A stretch of 64,000 nt of DNA from Isoetes taiwanensis (taxonomy: Eukaryota; Streptophyta; Lycopodiopsida; Isoetales; Isoetaceae): positions 18,511,418-18,575,417 of the forward strand of contig JAJEKV010000010.1 in the NCBI GenBank assembly GCA_021234155.1. The letters run 5' to 3'. The notes under the pieces are model-generated. The model had not been told where the DNA came from, searched no databases, and saw only the letters and a program-made list of their open reading frames with translations. The translations under genes were made by a program, and so were the position numbers. Positions 10,681-22,699 of this stretch are shown here, in pieces (position 1 is the first letter of the stretch; each line of letters opens with the position of its first letter).

Positions 10681-13630
10681 TAAGTGAGTGAGATTGTCAT
10701 GCTATCTACAAGATGATATAAGATAAGATGATGCCAATTTCAGTGTCCTGATAGAAAGTGCTTAGTGCGATAACAGTATATAAACAGAAGATTGTTAAAC
10801 AGATGGTATAAGATTTACTGAATTTTTGTATAGTTTTGAAATAATTCATGAAACTTTTGTTGCAGATGAGCACCAGTAGAACACGCTCATTGAAAGAAAG
10901 AACTATGTTGTGTTAAGTGTGCTATGTCCATCTTATCTAAATGCATAAAGCACAATAGAACATAGATTCTAGACAGAACATGTACTCATTGCAGTTTCTA
11001 TAATTAATAGCACTAAGAAATTTGCAGACAGTGTACTAGAAGAGGTATGGACATGAAAGAAAATAACCTTGATTGCTTTTCAAAATGTTTCGGTGTACAA
11101 CATAACACATCTCGAAGGAGAAAATTGAGTCTGGCAAGTTATCAAACATGACCATTCTATGCACATGTTTGTATACAAATTATTATAAGTTGTACCCACG
11201 ACAAGGAAAATGATTGTCGAGAGGATTATAGCATAGGCCAAATGTATGTGATTTCTATTTTTGTGCATGTGTGGGGTTTTTTTTTTTTTTTTTTTTTTTA
11301 ATTACAATTATTAGGTGTATATATGTGGGTTATTTGACCTATGGATCGTAGAGATTACAATTCATAACCAGTCATAGCGATATGTAACAATAGTTGAAGT
11401 ATTTCTTCTTAAATGAATAGTATAATTGTTTGCATATGAGAATGCAACAAGAATTGCTTACTGCAGTGACCAAGTTCGCAGAACATTATGAAGCAGAAAC
11501 ACATGGCAAAATATGGGCATTATATGCATATGTGGAGCTTAACAAAAAATCATGGGCGGCCTCAAACATGGGTAAAATTTGTGACACTTGGTTAACATAT
11601 GGTTGTTTTGTTCGTTGCATAAAATGGATAAATAATAGGCTAAAATGATAAAACTATGAAGGCAGAATGTAGAGCCAATGTGGCTTGACAGATGAGAATT
11701 TTTAGGGCAAAAATGGAGCACGCTTCTCCACTTCGACGGATGGGTTATGTTCTAAAGCCATTTGATTGGTACAAACGGTAGCAAGTGCAGGCCGGTGGCT
11801 TAAATAGGACTCCAGATACGAATGCTTTCTCGGATGTTTTGATCTGCTCAATTCCATAAGGCAGTACCGATTTTGAGAGGAACTTAGATCCAAATGAGGC
11901 ATTGTAGAAATGTTCCTTTTCCAAATGTAGATCTGTTCTGGCCCACTGGTCAAATCGTTGGAGGAAGATGTAGAATGTACAGATAATGCAAAGCGTGGCT
12001 GAAGCTGTTGATGAAAAATTCTAGATCCATGAAGGAGCCCAATGATGGAGAAATATCAAGTTTAATCCATGTGGATGCACAAGAAAATAGCAATCGACTT
12101 CAAGCTACTCAGGTTTGGTTGCTGGTTGATTGAATGCAATATTAGGTCTGAGAGCTGATTTCTTACTTAACTAGCTAGTGAAATAGCAAGTGGACTGAGG
12201 TCAATTAGGATATTGGATATTGGTTTTTGTCCCAGTTTATTCTCTGATTTGTAATCTGGAAATATAGCATGTGGTATTGCCATGGGTGCTTGAATCATTT
12301 AGTATCCTTAATGATTTCTCCAACAGGTTCTGGCATTACATTAATGTCATGGCTTGAATGATCTGTGGGAGTTGTGGCTTTAAATAAACTGATCCTCTGA
12401 TTGCTTAGCCATGTGTTATAATGGAAGCTTAAATAATGTGACTGGCTGAAACTGTGTAGTTTCAATATTTAAGTATGCATGCATCTGCATCTTTGTGTCC
12501 TCTTGGCAGAGGTAGGAGTTTCCTTGTTGCTTTGGGCTTGCTGCATGTTGCTATAAGCCTGCTGCACGTCCTTTTATGTTGGCTGCAGATTGTTTAAACT
12601 AAGATGATAATGGCTTTACTCCAGGAACCATACACAGTCCTAAGTAGTAATATGATCCATTGTGCTGATAGACAAGGTAACAGACGGTAGTCGCTTTGAT
12701 TGTTTGTAGAAATAAAACAGGGCTATAAGGCTTTATGGTCTTGCTGGATTCAATTTGGTCTTTGAGTATGTTTTAGCACCACCATAGACTAGGGACATGG
12801 GTCTCTTTGCCAGAAGTGCTTTGGTGACAAACTATTATTTGTAGGTGAATTTATTAACTGTGTATAATACAACGGCTGTCCTGAATAGATTCATACTTGA
12901 TCATATCAAGGTCCTTTTTGCATCCCCCTTAATGCTTAATTGCCTAAATGATTAGAAGGGCAAAAACAGGGTAAGCCCGTGCTAATGCACAAGACTGGAC
13001 CTACACTCTACTTTAAATTTTTAAACATGCAATGTGAAGGGCGATAAGCTCAAGAAATCTAAAGCTTACCTGTTAGTGACTTAGGCTCTTACCCTTCTTA
13101 GGCTAACTGTCCTCTGGTTTCACTGCAGGTAACGGAATTTCTTGCTCCTGTGTATGTTTTCCTATTATTTCAAATTGGAAAAGCTTACAAAACAAGATGA
13201 TAAAGGATGGAAGGACTTTTCTGAAAAAATAGAACAATACATTACTTCATTGGTTAAGTAAGATTGTCGCGACCTTTGGATCTTGGAAACTATTTGGTAT
13301 ATGTTGGCTAAGGTCAGTACTTTTGTATCAAATGATCCAGGTTGGGAATTTGTGTTATTTATATTTGCTGGATAGTTTAATTCCAGTTTAGAAAATCAGT
13401 CTTGTAAACTTAAAATACATTGTTAACAGAAAGATTTATGGAGTAATTTTGACTAAGACATGACGGTATTTCATAAAATTATGTTTATAGGCTCTAAAGG
13501 ATTGAGAATTTCATGTAAATTGTTTTTGTAACCAGGTTAAGGCCTAAGTTAATATACACCTGTATTAACTTTGATCTTTGCAAAAGTTCATGGAAAGGTA
13601 GAAAGTCTGTTGTACACAGGTTAAGGGTTT
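10680..13630. other. Long stretch without recognisable genes
   Basis: AT-rich sequence with a T run at 11277-11299 and no supported coding region, RNA or known repeat. Frames are short and uninformative. It could be intron or intergenic space. Confidence 0.5.
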
Positions 13631-14045
13631 CTTTTTTTTTCTTTAGCAGGGTTGCCTAACCCCCCCTGCTCGATTTCCTGCATTCCTAGCTATGCCACGT
13701 GTCGTGCCACGTCAGCTTTTTTTAATCTCAACCATTAGATTTCTTAATTTCGCATCGGACGGCCATGAAAATTAGAAAGTCCCTGAAAATCACTTCTCCT
13801 CTTCTCCGACCATCCCGATTCCCTCCTCTGCTTCTGCTTGCTCGACTTTCTTTCGGTTTTTTTGGGAGCTTTTCCTCTGGAGCTCCTTCGCAGGCCGATT
13901 CTCCGAAACGAAGCCAACCCACAGAAGATTTACGGTAAAATAATCTCAGAGTTTTGCTAGCTAGGGTTCGGAGATTTGATTTCCGTTTCTAATTCTTGTT
14001 AAGTCCTATTGTTGTAACCGTGTTTTCTTTTTCTTCTGTAGTTTA
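13630..14045 (+). promoter_or_regulatory. Possible promoter and 5' leader with first intron
   Basis: A block containing CCACGTGTCGTGCCACGTCAGC (G-box/ABRE-like CACGTG and ACGTCA cores, about 13695-13718) is followed by a CT-rich leader (TCTCCTCTTCTCCG). A possible non-coding exon ends at TTTACG|GTAAAA near 13935, with an intron to TTCTTCTGTAG near 14041. This is the typical look of a plant 5' region. No coding sequence could be joined to it. An upstream GCAGGGTTGCC/TAACCCCCCCTGC inverted repeat (about 13647-13670) may mark a repeat instead. Confidence 0.35.
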
Positions 14046-14509
14046 GACTGAATCCACATTTTGGGGCCCAAGAAGTTGCAAATTGATGCAGAATAATGAG
14101 CAGCGTTTGTTCGTGCTTTGAAGTTGCTCATTTATATATGAAGCTCCAAATTAGAACCATGCAATGCAATACTGGATTTGCCACGTCCCTGGATTTTTTC
14201 TGGTTTTCAGTGCAGGTACGACAACGGCTCCTGCATCTTCCTGAATTGGTAGTTTTGGAAGCTACTTTTTAGCAGCATGATCTATGCAGTAGGATGAATC
14301 TAAGTGCAAACTCAATCGTGAACTGCCATTTGAGTTATCTAGTTCATTGGAGATGCATACAGTTCTGTTCTTGCACTGTGGAAGGTGTGTATTTTATTAT
14401 AATTCAGTGCTTGCTTTCACATACCTGTCTAATGTTGGGGAGCAGCAGTTGTGAAATAAGGAACTCCTATCTACCTATCATTCTTCTAAGAACATTTTGA
14501 CCATACCAG

Positions 14510-15965
14510 GTAGTGAACTTTTCAATGAACTGAGAAATGGTCTATCAGAAGTACAATGGGATGATGCAAGTTCAAAGAAGAATATCTCTTTGGGATTGCA
14601 GAGTGCCCTTCTGGGACGATGTCCATGATTCATTATATGTATGCGCATTCCACTCTGGGAAGTTTGATTTGAAGTAGAAATGATTTAGAGCACATTCCAC
14701 TCTGGGAAGTTGGATTTGAAGAAACGTAGAAATTGTTTAGAGCACATGCAAGTTGTGTTCAATACAGATGGACATTGGCTTGAAAATTTGGTATCTTCTG
14801 CTCATATCCTCGTTCACCAGGGTTTAAGTCCACATAGCGTGGTTGATATGCCGTCTGTCATCTCAGCTCTCATCTCAGCTCTAGATATATACAGTCACAG
14901 GGAACCTGAAAACATGAAAAGATCACATTTTGAAGCATAAATTTGAAGCAACTAGGAATTATGCTTCTCCAAGGACGGCATGCGTATCCTACCAAGTGAT
15001 CCAGAAAACACTAGGTGTACTTTTTCTGTTCTTACTTCTACTTCCAGGTATTTCTTGAACATTCTCACCAACAATTATTTTACTCTCTAATTGTCATTCA
15101 TGTGATGTCTTAGGTAATGCTACAACATGTTGCTAGTTGCAGTCTTTTACATGTTGCATGTTGCCTGTGATTCCTATATGGTCACTCATCTTCAGCACTA
15201 CAATAGGCAGATAGTTTACTTCTTTCAGAGGTAAGATCATTTCTTACTGGATTCTAGATTTTGTATGAGCATTTTAGTTGTCCATTAAAAGCAGTCCTTT
15301 GTAAACAATGTTGATTATATATATGAGAACATGCCAAAGTCACGTTTTGGGCATCTTGATAACATGTATTACCACATTAGTGAAATGGGTTATAGCTACG
15401 ACATATTGTGGGAAATATAAGGGTTCTAACTGCATAATATTGTGGTAAGCATCCTCATGAATAATATGTACAATAAAATGATAACTGCAGAAATAGTATT
15501 ATTGATATTTGATTGGTGATGTTATTCTGCTCTGATAAGTTATGGCTATTATTATCATGGTCGGCAGTAAGTCGAGTATAATTTAAGATGCATTTCAGTT
15601 TCAAACATCAAAGGTCTTACAACGAAACACAACGTTGTTGCTTATTGGCTGGAATATGGCAAGGCCAGTTGAGGAGTACAGGACGATGGTAAATACAAGC
15701 TGATGGTAAAGGCTGTGCTTATAATGACTTTACAAAGTAAATGTTCCATAAAATTTTCTTCAATTGTGCATTTCTGTATGAGCTAGGTCTTGGAGGCTTC
15801 TGCGTGAATCCATGAGTTACAATTTTAACTTTGATTTATGTCCATGTTGCAGGACAGCTGATTATGTTGTTGCAGGGGAGCTGATTATATTGCTAATACT
15901 TTGGCTAAGGGTGCGGACCATTATGCTTCCTCAGCTAGGACTGCATGGTACAGCAAAAAGGGTAA
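14510..15965 (+). other. Candidate orphan exons, product unknown
   Basis: Three stretches look like coding exons but do not join into one frame. About 14512-14600 (SELFNELRNGLSEVQWDD) is preceded by a pyrimidine/AG and ends in TTGCAG. 14710-14940 is an open frame of 76 codons with no family match. 15877-15959 (ADYIANTLAKGADHYASSAR) lies between TTGTTGCAG and AAG|GTAACT. No domain was recognised. They may be one decayed gene or captured fragments. Evidence is limited to splice-like borders and coding-like composition. Confidence 0.25.
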
Positions 15966-16446
15966 CTTTTAATAATAAATTACTTATTATGTGTTACAAT
16001 ATAAAGTATACTAGTAGAAAGATGGTACTGTTATATGCATAGAGAGTAGTCTTTGCTTTTCTGTATGTTTTGGGTTGTCATTGGAGTTCAGTCATGGTTT
16101 CCATAGATCACAGAGCAATTGGGTCATGGCATTACAACTATCTTTTGGGAATATAGAGCAAAATACAATTTGGAAGTCAAGTAGTAGTTTTGTTTATTAT
16201 TTCTCGTTCCATTTCTCCTGGTCATTGCCTATTTTTGAATTGCACATAATTCTGTCTTCTGCTTCAATGCTGTGCAACTATTTTGGGTGTTGTTGTAGTA
16301 CTAATAGGTATCTTTTTAAACTAATATATTATAATGCGTTGCATGTCAGATCATATTTAGAATATTGTAAAAGACCGAGACTTAGTTCGATATGCATATG
16401 TTTTATCGATCTAAAAGGTGCTGGACTCATCGAGCAACCAATTTAA

Positions 16447-17430
16447 TATCTATCAAATGATTAAACCCTTTGTTCTTTGCATGACCATCCCATGCCCACA
16501 GTCATATTGTTATGGCATGGATCATCCAATATATCTTCTTTTAATTAACCCGAGGCCATCAATAAATGCGGATTTTGCTACAATATAGGACCTTTCATAT
16601 GTTGTCTAGAGGGCGAAGAAGTTGTGCGATTTATGTTGGATACTGATTCCAACATGTGGAGCATGAGGCACAGCAAAGTAAATTATTACCGAATGATGGG
16701 GGTAATGGTTCAATGATTTTTCCAGTAGAAGAATCAAGTCACTACTGTGCTTGTGCACTTCCTATTCTTGATTCTTCTCTGGTATCCTGAGTTGATTCTT
16801 CCCAATACATTAAAATACTATTTATCTATATGCAAATTCCCCACATTCTTAACCGCAACATGTAATCCACCTTCAAACAGATAATGGATTCCATAATCTA
16901 CCCAGCCCACCCCATTCCCCAAGCATGCATTACCGCACAATAAATGCAGACACGCGAAGGAAAACGAAGCACATAATAAGGGATGCACAATGTAAGATTC
17001 ATATATTAACACATATTAAATTAGCATGACGCCGAAATTTAAATTACTATGATTAAAAAACCAACACAAATCCATCTACCTAGCCTTCTTCCCAACCCTG
17101 CAGTTCTGCTAGTTTTTTTCTTTTTTTCTTTTTCCAGTCTATGCCATGGCATTTTGATCGCATACAAAGGAATGTTTTTGGTGTAGGGGGACAAAGGGAA
17201 CCATGCATGTAGGATTGTTTTCAATGGTCGATTTTTGTTTTTAACATATTTTTTAGCCACAATTTTATTAACTTGAAATTATTCCATCAGTTTGAAATGT
17301 ACAAATAGTAATAACCCCAATTTCAACACATGTGGAATTGCATGTAAATACTTTATATTACCAACTTTAATTCTAACAGGTCTCAAATGACAAGTTAAGA
17401 AATTAGCCTTAATTCTACATAATGAAGTAA
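16447..17430. other. Intergenic stretch, nothing recognised
   Basis: AT-rich sequence with no supported gene, RNA or repeat. Short frames only. Confidence 0.5.
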
Positions 17431-17432
17431 AT

Positions 17433-18146
17433 TCAACTCATATAACTCATAAACAATGGAAGTAAGCACTCAAACTTATATCCAATACACTCATAAGATA
17501 TTAACTTTTGCACATTATCTTCCTTGATTGACAATAGAACTTTCTCCTTCATAGAGATTGAAAGCTTAATGTCCCTCTTTCTTGGATCCACCTTGCCCTT
17601 TTTGGGGTTCCACGGCATCAACACAGAATTTATGTCCACACATTGGACAAGATCACTTTTCATCATACTTCCATTGCTTATTGAAATAACCTTTGTAGCA
17701 CTCTTTTTCAGTAATTGCTCTTTGTATGGCTATTAGCTTTCCTACAAATGCCTAAGATGATATGTCCTAACCAAATAGGATAAGTATCTTCATCTGCTGG
17801 TCTGACAATTACATATTGGCCATCCTTCAGATCCATCTTAGAACCATATGGAGCAAGTTCATAATACTTGGAACACTCCTTTTTAGGTCTAACATAGTGT
17901 TCTTCTTACCTCATCCTCTTCAGGCTCCTTTATCATGTGGTTGGCCGCGAATCTGATTGGAATTGCATCTTTTAACAACTCCTCCCCCCCCTCTACATGA
18001 TGACGTGGTGCAAAATCCTGATCTAATTTGATTAGGATACGACGTCTGCAATGTAAACCATGTGAATTGCTAGGGTCTTGAAGGGTTAATGTTTTGGAGA
18101 TCAAGTTTTGGTTATTTACACTTGGCCCATCGGCAAGAAGTTGCAT
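17433..18146 (-). pseudogene. Degenerate coding relic, possibly transposon-derived
   Basis: On the minus strand, pieces with coding-like composition follow one another: 18146-17889 (an acidic end with EEDEVRRTL), about 17890-17740 (KYYELAPYGSKMDLKDG then QYVIVRPADEDTYPIWLGHI) and 17666-17433 (VDINSVLMPWNPKKGKVDPR). The QYVIVRPADE...YPIWLG part resembles the beta-rich core of BAH-type or other transposon-encoded modules, but this is only a resemblance. Stops and shifts separate the pieces. It lies on the same strand as, and downstream of, the ParB/methyltransferase relic, so the two might have belonged to one element. Confidence 0.35.
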
Positions 18147-19035
18147 TTAAAAATGCGAAGCAAGAAAAACCGGGGGAGTGGAGTTTGGACCTATCATCCT
18201 CCCGATGTAATGATTTGAACTCAAGAGCAATTTTTGCAGCAACAAGATTGTTTGGGGGATAGCCAATAGATCCAAACTCCAATTTTTCAACTAATATAGC
18301 TCTGTATATAAATGTTTAAATTTGGTGCACAGACTTATCATGAAAACAACCACGTCTTGACCTCCAAAATGTAAACCGTATAGGTTGCTAAGTTCTTGAA
18401 GGGTTTAAGTTTTGGAGGTCGACTTTTGGTCATTTCAACTTGGGACATGGCCTGAAGCAATAAGAACTGACGAAATAAAGTTTGGAATATTCTCCTCCAA
18501 AGTAGCAACTAGAAGTCAAGAGCGGCTTTTCCAACATCAAGATATTGTTTGGGATCATTCGACTTAGAGTTGATCTTGACTAGACATTAGAGTTGGTCTT
18601 AGATTGAATTGAAAATAGAAGCATTAGGATTGCTAGAATGAAGATAAATGGTTATAGAGAAGAAAAACTAGTTCCACTACATAATTATTATTACTTGACG
18701 GAAACATAAGATTGTCCATTGCTGGTTAGGCATACGTCAGTTGGTTGCTAGAGAAAGATTTATAAGAAGATTGATAAAGCAAAACAGAAAAGTAAAATGA
18801 TCTCTCTTCTACAAGGAAGCAAGCACTGACAAGGTAGCACGACCAAGCAGTATGCTGCAAGCAGTACCTAGTCAAATTGACTACAAGCGTGTTGGACATG
18901 AGCTCTTTTCGTGCTTCGTGGAGGAGAGGTGGTCAACCTATGAAACTTGGTCCCCAGGATAATACAATGTTTTGAGTCAATTGACAGAGCCAATTCACAG
19001 TTTCAAAGTGGGGGAATTGCCTGTCTGTTAGGAGT
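18040..19035 (+). repeat. Dispersed repeat, copy 1 (partner at 50.46-51.9 kb)
   Basis: Two internal subrepeats (GTAAACC..TG..TTGCTAGG..CTTGAAGGGTT and TTTTGGAGRTC) lie at about 18050-18130 and 18360-18440. A block from 18890 to 19030 (GTGTTGGACATGAGCT, GAAACTTGGTC, TTTTGAGTC) matches 50945-51085. Order and strand are the same in both places. No coding function was recognised. It is probably part of an unclassified mobile element. Confidence 0.6.
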
Positions 19036-19320
19036 TTTCTTGCATATATGCTTCAAAAATAAACTTAAAAAGGTTTAAGTCCATCTGGTATAAACAGACT
19101 TAAAAGTTTTTTCTTTTTAAATAAATTAAGCTCATTTTATGACTTTTAAGGAAAAAAATTATAAAAATTCGAATAGAATTATAAAAGAGCCATTTCCAAA
19201 AACCATTCATGTAATTTAAACAGGATATTACAAAAGAAAAGTACAAATTTAAAGTGGATTAAAAAAGAATATGTTAAAATAGGTAATTAAAAAAAAAACA
19301 ATACATTTTTAAGAGAGTTT

Positions 19321-21973
19321 TTAGATGTTCAAAGGAACGTTCTTCACAGGAAGAGGCCCTTCCGTTTCATCATTTCTATCGATATTCCTCTCAATATTTG
19401 ATGGCCCAAAACCATCATTTGGTTCATCTTCAATCCTCTGTAGCTCTTCAACAGGAACAAATTCAGCAAACTCAGCACGGTCATCTGTGTTCCCAGGTGG
19501 AGGAGGTTGAGGTTCAATGCTGGTATGCTTTGGAAGTCCATCTGTCCCCTTAGCACCTAATTCTTGATTCTTGTCTGGCAGACTCTGAAGGGAACTTATT
19601 CTTGACCTGAGGAATTCAACACAATCCTTGTCAATGTCAATGGCCATATTCTGACTCTTCTTGAAGCACAAGCTATGGTGATGCCAGATCCAGCCACAGA
19701 CTTATGAAAACATTTCCATGAGTATATTAATTAAACACTGAGGTTTCTGATATGGGCTCACAACCCTTCCCTGGTGAAGTGGAACAGTTAGCTTTTGCAA
19801 CACAGATGGGCACTGAAATGCATTTCTAAAATCCATCCCAGTTGTATTGTAGTGCGTGCAAAAAAAAAAACAAATTAGTCTAAGACGCTATGTGCGTATA
19901 GACGATCAACGCATAACCAGCCTTGTAATGTTGTTTGAGCGTTGCCTGAAACATTCGAGCCTGGTTACTAGAATGAAAAACAACAATTCTCCACAAAGGG
20001 GCAGTGGTTAGTTTGATAAATCTGCTAATAAAAGAATTAAACTCGGCATATGTGAAGGGCTTATCATCCCCTCTTCTACCGGCCAACTTGAAACCGTAGG
20101 AAATATCAGCAATGCACAAAGTGTAAGGCCGAATTGGTAGATGCTTGTCAATGTAAATATAGTTTCCCTGGTACAACTGATACAAGCAGTGCTGGCCAAA
20201 AGAAGCGAAGCTCTCATACTCTGAAGGAACTAATGTTTGTTCTGCCTCTTTTTGTTGTCGTAGCCTAGCGCACTCGTCCTTGTATAGTCTGACCAGGTTC
20301 AAAAAACCAGGCGGCACAGGGTCTTTCTTTTTCTGCAAAGGCATTAAATAAAATTTAGACAAAGACAAACATTATATAGACCTATACGCGCGTACAACCT
20401 GACTCCTTACCCAATTAGTAAAGTTGGAAGCATATTCATTTATTTTTTGATCCGTAAAAAAACATTGGATACAAGCTATACAAGCTCCGCACTTTATCCC
20501 ATGAATCACAATTCAGATATTGCATCAGTTGCTATTGACAAATAACATAATCCTTTTGACTGCAAAAAAACCAATCCATGGCTACAGATACAAGGCAAAC
20601 AAGAAAATTACTTACTGCTTAAATTCCCTAGCCATTTCCTCTAGGGTAAACTACCCCTCCACAACCTTCTGCAAACTTCAGGCCTTGGACCTCCAAGGCT
20701 GAATTCCCATATATTTTTGCCGGCTGGAGTCACCCATCTCCCTTCTATCCTTGCCACCATCTTTGCTTCCAATCTTTGTCTTTATACCCACATGTTGAAG
20801 ATGCATTCTTGCAAATCCCAGACCTGGATACAAAACATGTCATGAACACATGGCAAGACAAATCAAACAAGGGCTTCTGCTTCTACAAGTATGGGTTGAA
20901 GGTCCTCAGCCCATATTCGTATAGGCATAAGTCCACAGCCCATACACGTATGGACAAACTACCTAGATCTTGCTGGCTATATGCGTATGGGCTCGAGGTC
21001 CTTGACCTATATGCGTATAGGCTTGGGGCTTCTGCACACATGCTTAAGAAAACAAAACCACATACACATATGGACAGAGCGTCAAAGTTTAACTAAATTA
21101 AAAAAACTTTTCAAGTAGAAAGGATAATCGACCATGGCGGAAAGCAAGATGGAAGTAATTATCGTATTTATCTAGAGACTACCAAGCATCACTGGTTGAG
21201 TACATCAGGCAACACTCTGTTGGATATTGCTCTTTTAGTTGCAGGTACAGGTTCTATCTTTGCTGATAACTTTGTCCTTGTGTTGGTTTCTAAGATTTCA
21301 TATTCCTTGTGCATAAATCTGATTTTATTTGTGAAGCTCATGCTCATTCTGTACTCATTATCAACATTGTGGCTCAATGCCAGAAGCTTAACTTCAGTGA
21401 CACCAACATAGATGAAAGCAATAATCTGAGAAAAGCAGTGTTTCTTCGTATCTTTATAAAATTCCCTTTTGGCCTTGAAGATGTCTGTACCACCCAGAAC
21501 ATAATACTTGTAGCTCTCATCCTCCTCCTTTACAAATGCTTGGGGATTTGTGCACTAGGATGGTTCAACAATGCATATATGAGGGGTGGTTGCAGCATTT
21601 AGCCTATCATGGATTCCCTCCTTCAATGCACTCAAGTGGCTAGAATAGATTGGCCTTACTTGCAGAGTTCTTTTACCCTGTTCATTGGGCACAACTTGAC
21701 AATCAACCTACAGATGCGTGACTCCAGGGACACGACACCTCCTCTCTCCGATAGAATTGTAACATCCACGACTGATGGGAGAGTGTCATTAGATGAGGAC
21801 TCTAGCATCTTCAATGCTACGTCCTTTTCCCTGCCAGCAGTTTGCGTGCGAGGTGTGCTAGGGCCACCCAAGGATTTAGAACATTTCTTTGTGGGGGATG
21901 CCACCGAAGAAGAAGCTTTTATCAGCTGAGACTTTCTTTGCCTTTTGGGCTCAGGCACCAGTATCTCCGCCAT
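19321..21973 (-). pseudogene. ParB-like plus DNA amino-methyltransferase-like gene, broken
   Basis: Minus strand. From ATG at 21973 there is a basic leader (PKRQRK, SPTKK). After a one-base shift near 21660 comes a ParB/sulfiredoxin-like fold: VRPIYSSHLSALKEGI, YYVLGGTDIFKAKREF, AFIYVGV and LALSHNVDNEYRMSMSF, ending at 21189. An in-frame TAG lies at 21555-21557. Downstream are exon-like pieces at about 20616-20660 (LEEMAREFK) and 20533-20411 (INEYASNFTNW). The exon 20332-19880 carries ADISYGF (20110-20090), where N4/N6 methyltransferases have motif IV (D/S-P-P-Y), then APLWRIVVFHS. The last piece has SPYQKPQCLINIL (the QKP motif), VAGSGITIACAS (motif I, FxGxG-like) and, after a shift, IDIDKDCVEF. 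The order IV then I is that of beta-type enzymes. The PP of motif IV is lost. Possibly transposon-borne. Confidence 0.62.
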
Positions 21974-22045
21974 CTCTTCCTTCTCAAATTTTGAACTTAA
22001 GATAATGACTTCTTGACTTGATACTTACAAAAACTAATGTGTGCT

Positions 22046-22372
22046 CGGGTAAAAGCATGCTAGGGTGTACCATCTAAAGTTCTTTTTAGGGAGTGCGAAA
22101 CTACCCAAAAAAGTACCCAGCATTGGGTACTGGGAACTTACATAAATGTCTTAACAAATAATAAGTTTGAGAGTTGATTCATTAATTTTAGTCTCTAATA
22201 ATATTGTTATCCTCTAATACTATAGATTGACATGTTATTGGCCTTCAATTCAAAAGTTTTGAATTGATTTTAATGGAAAGAAAAAACAGAAAGTACTAGT
22301 TTTAAAAGTACCCAGTGAAGGTACTTTTGAGGGTTCCAAAAGTGGTACACCGTAGCATGCTTTCACCCGCTC
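22046..22372. mobile_element. MITE-like element with 27-bp terminal inverted repeats
   Basis: The ends GGGTAAAAGCATGCTAGGG and its inverted partner (GGGTGAAAGCATGCTACGG on the minus strand, both continuing TGTACCA) bracket about 325 bp of AT-rich DNA. Inner inverted blocks around AAGTACCCAG occur on both sides. GCTC flanks both ends and could be a 4-bp target duplication, although it is too short to be sure. There is no coding capacity, so it would be a non-autonomous DNA transposon of undetermined superfamily. Confidence 0.65.
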
Positions 22373-22647
22373 ACGAAGTTTTCGTTTGAATTCAAATTTG
22401 AATGGAAAGCTAATATAGCATCCACAAGATTCGGAAACCTTATATAGTTTTCATATTCATTTTCAAAAAGCTTCCCTCTAGCCTCGTATGGCATCCACAT
22501 CTTTAAACCCTTATATAGATTCCATATTCAAGTTCAATTGGGCGTGCTCTTTATACCAAAAAGGCACCATATAATGCATTTTATTATACAATCTTATCTT
22601 ACACGCATATAGACTCATTTCCTTCATTTATATTTAAAAAAACAAGG

Positions 22648-22692
22648 TGCTGCGCACGGAGGGTTGCCCTCCATAGCCGGAGGGTGAAGTGG
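22648..22692. repeat. Short dispersed palindromic repeat, copy 2
   Basis: GCGCACGGAGGGTTGCCCTC followed by CATAGCCGGAGGGTGAA matches 1575-1622 in inverted orientation. The GGAGGGTTGCCCTCC core is self-complementary. Confidence 0.45.
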
Positions 22693-22699
22693 TTTAAAT

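Noticed and set aside
13728-13922. 64-codon minus-strand frame
   Set aside because: It overlaps the CT-rich leader-like region and its Arg/Gly/Lys-rich content is compositional.
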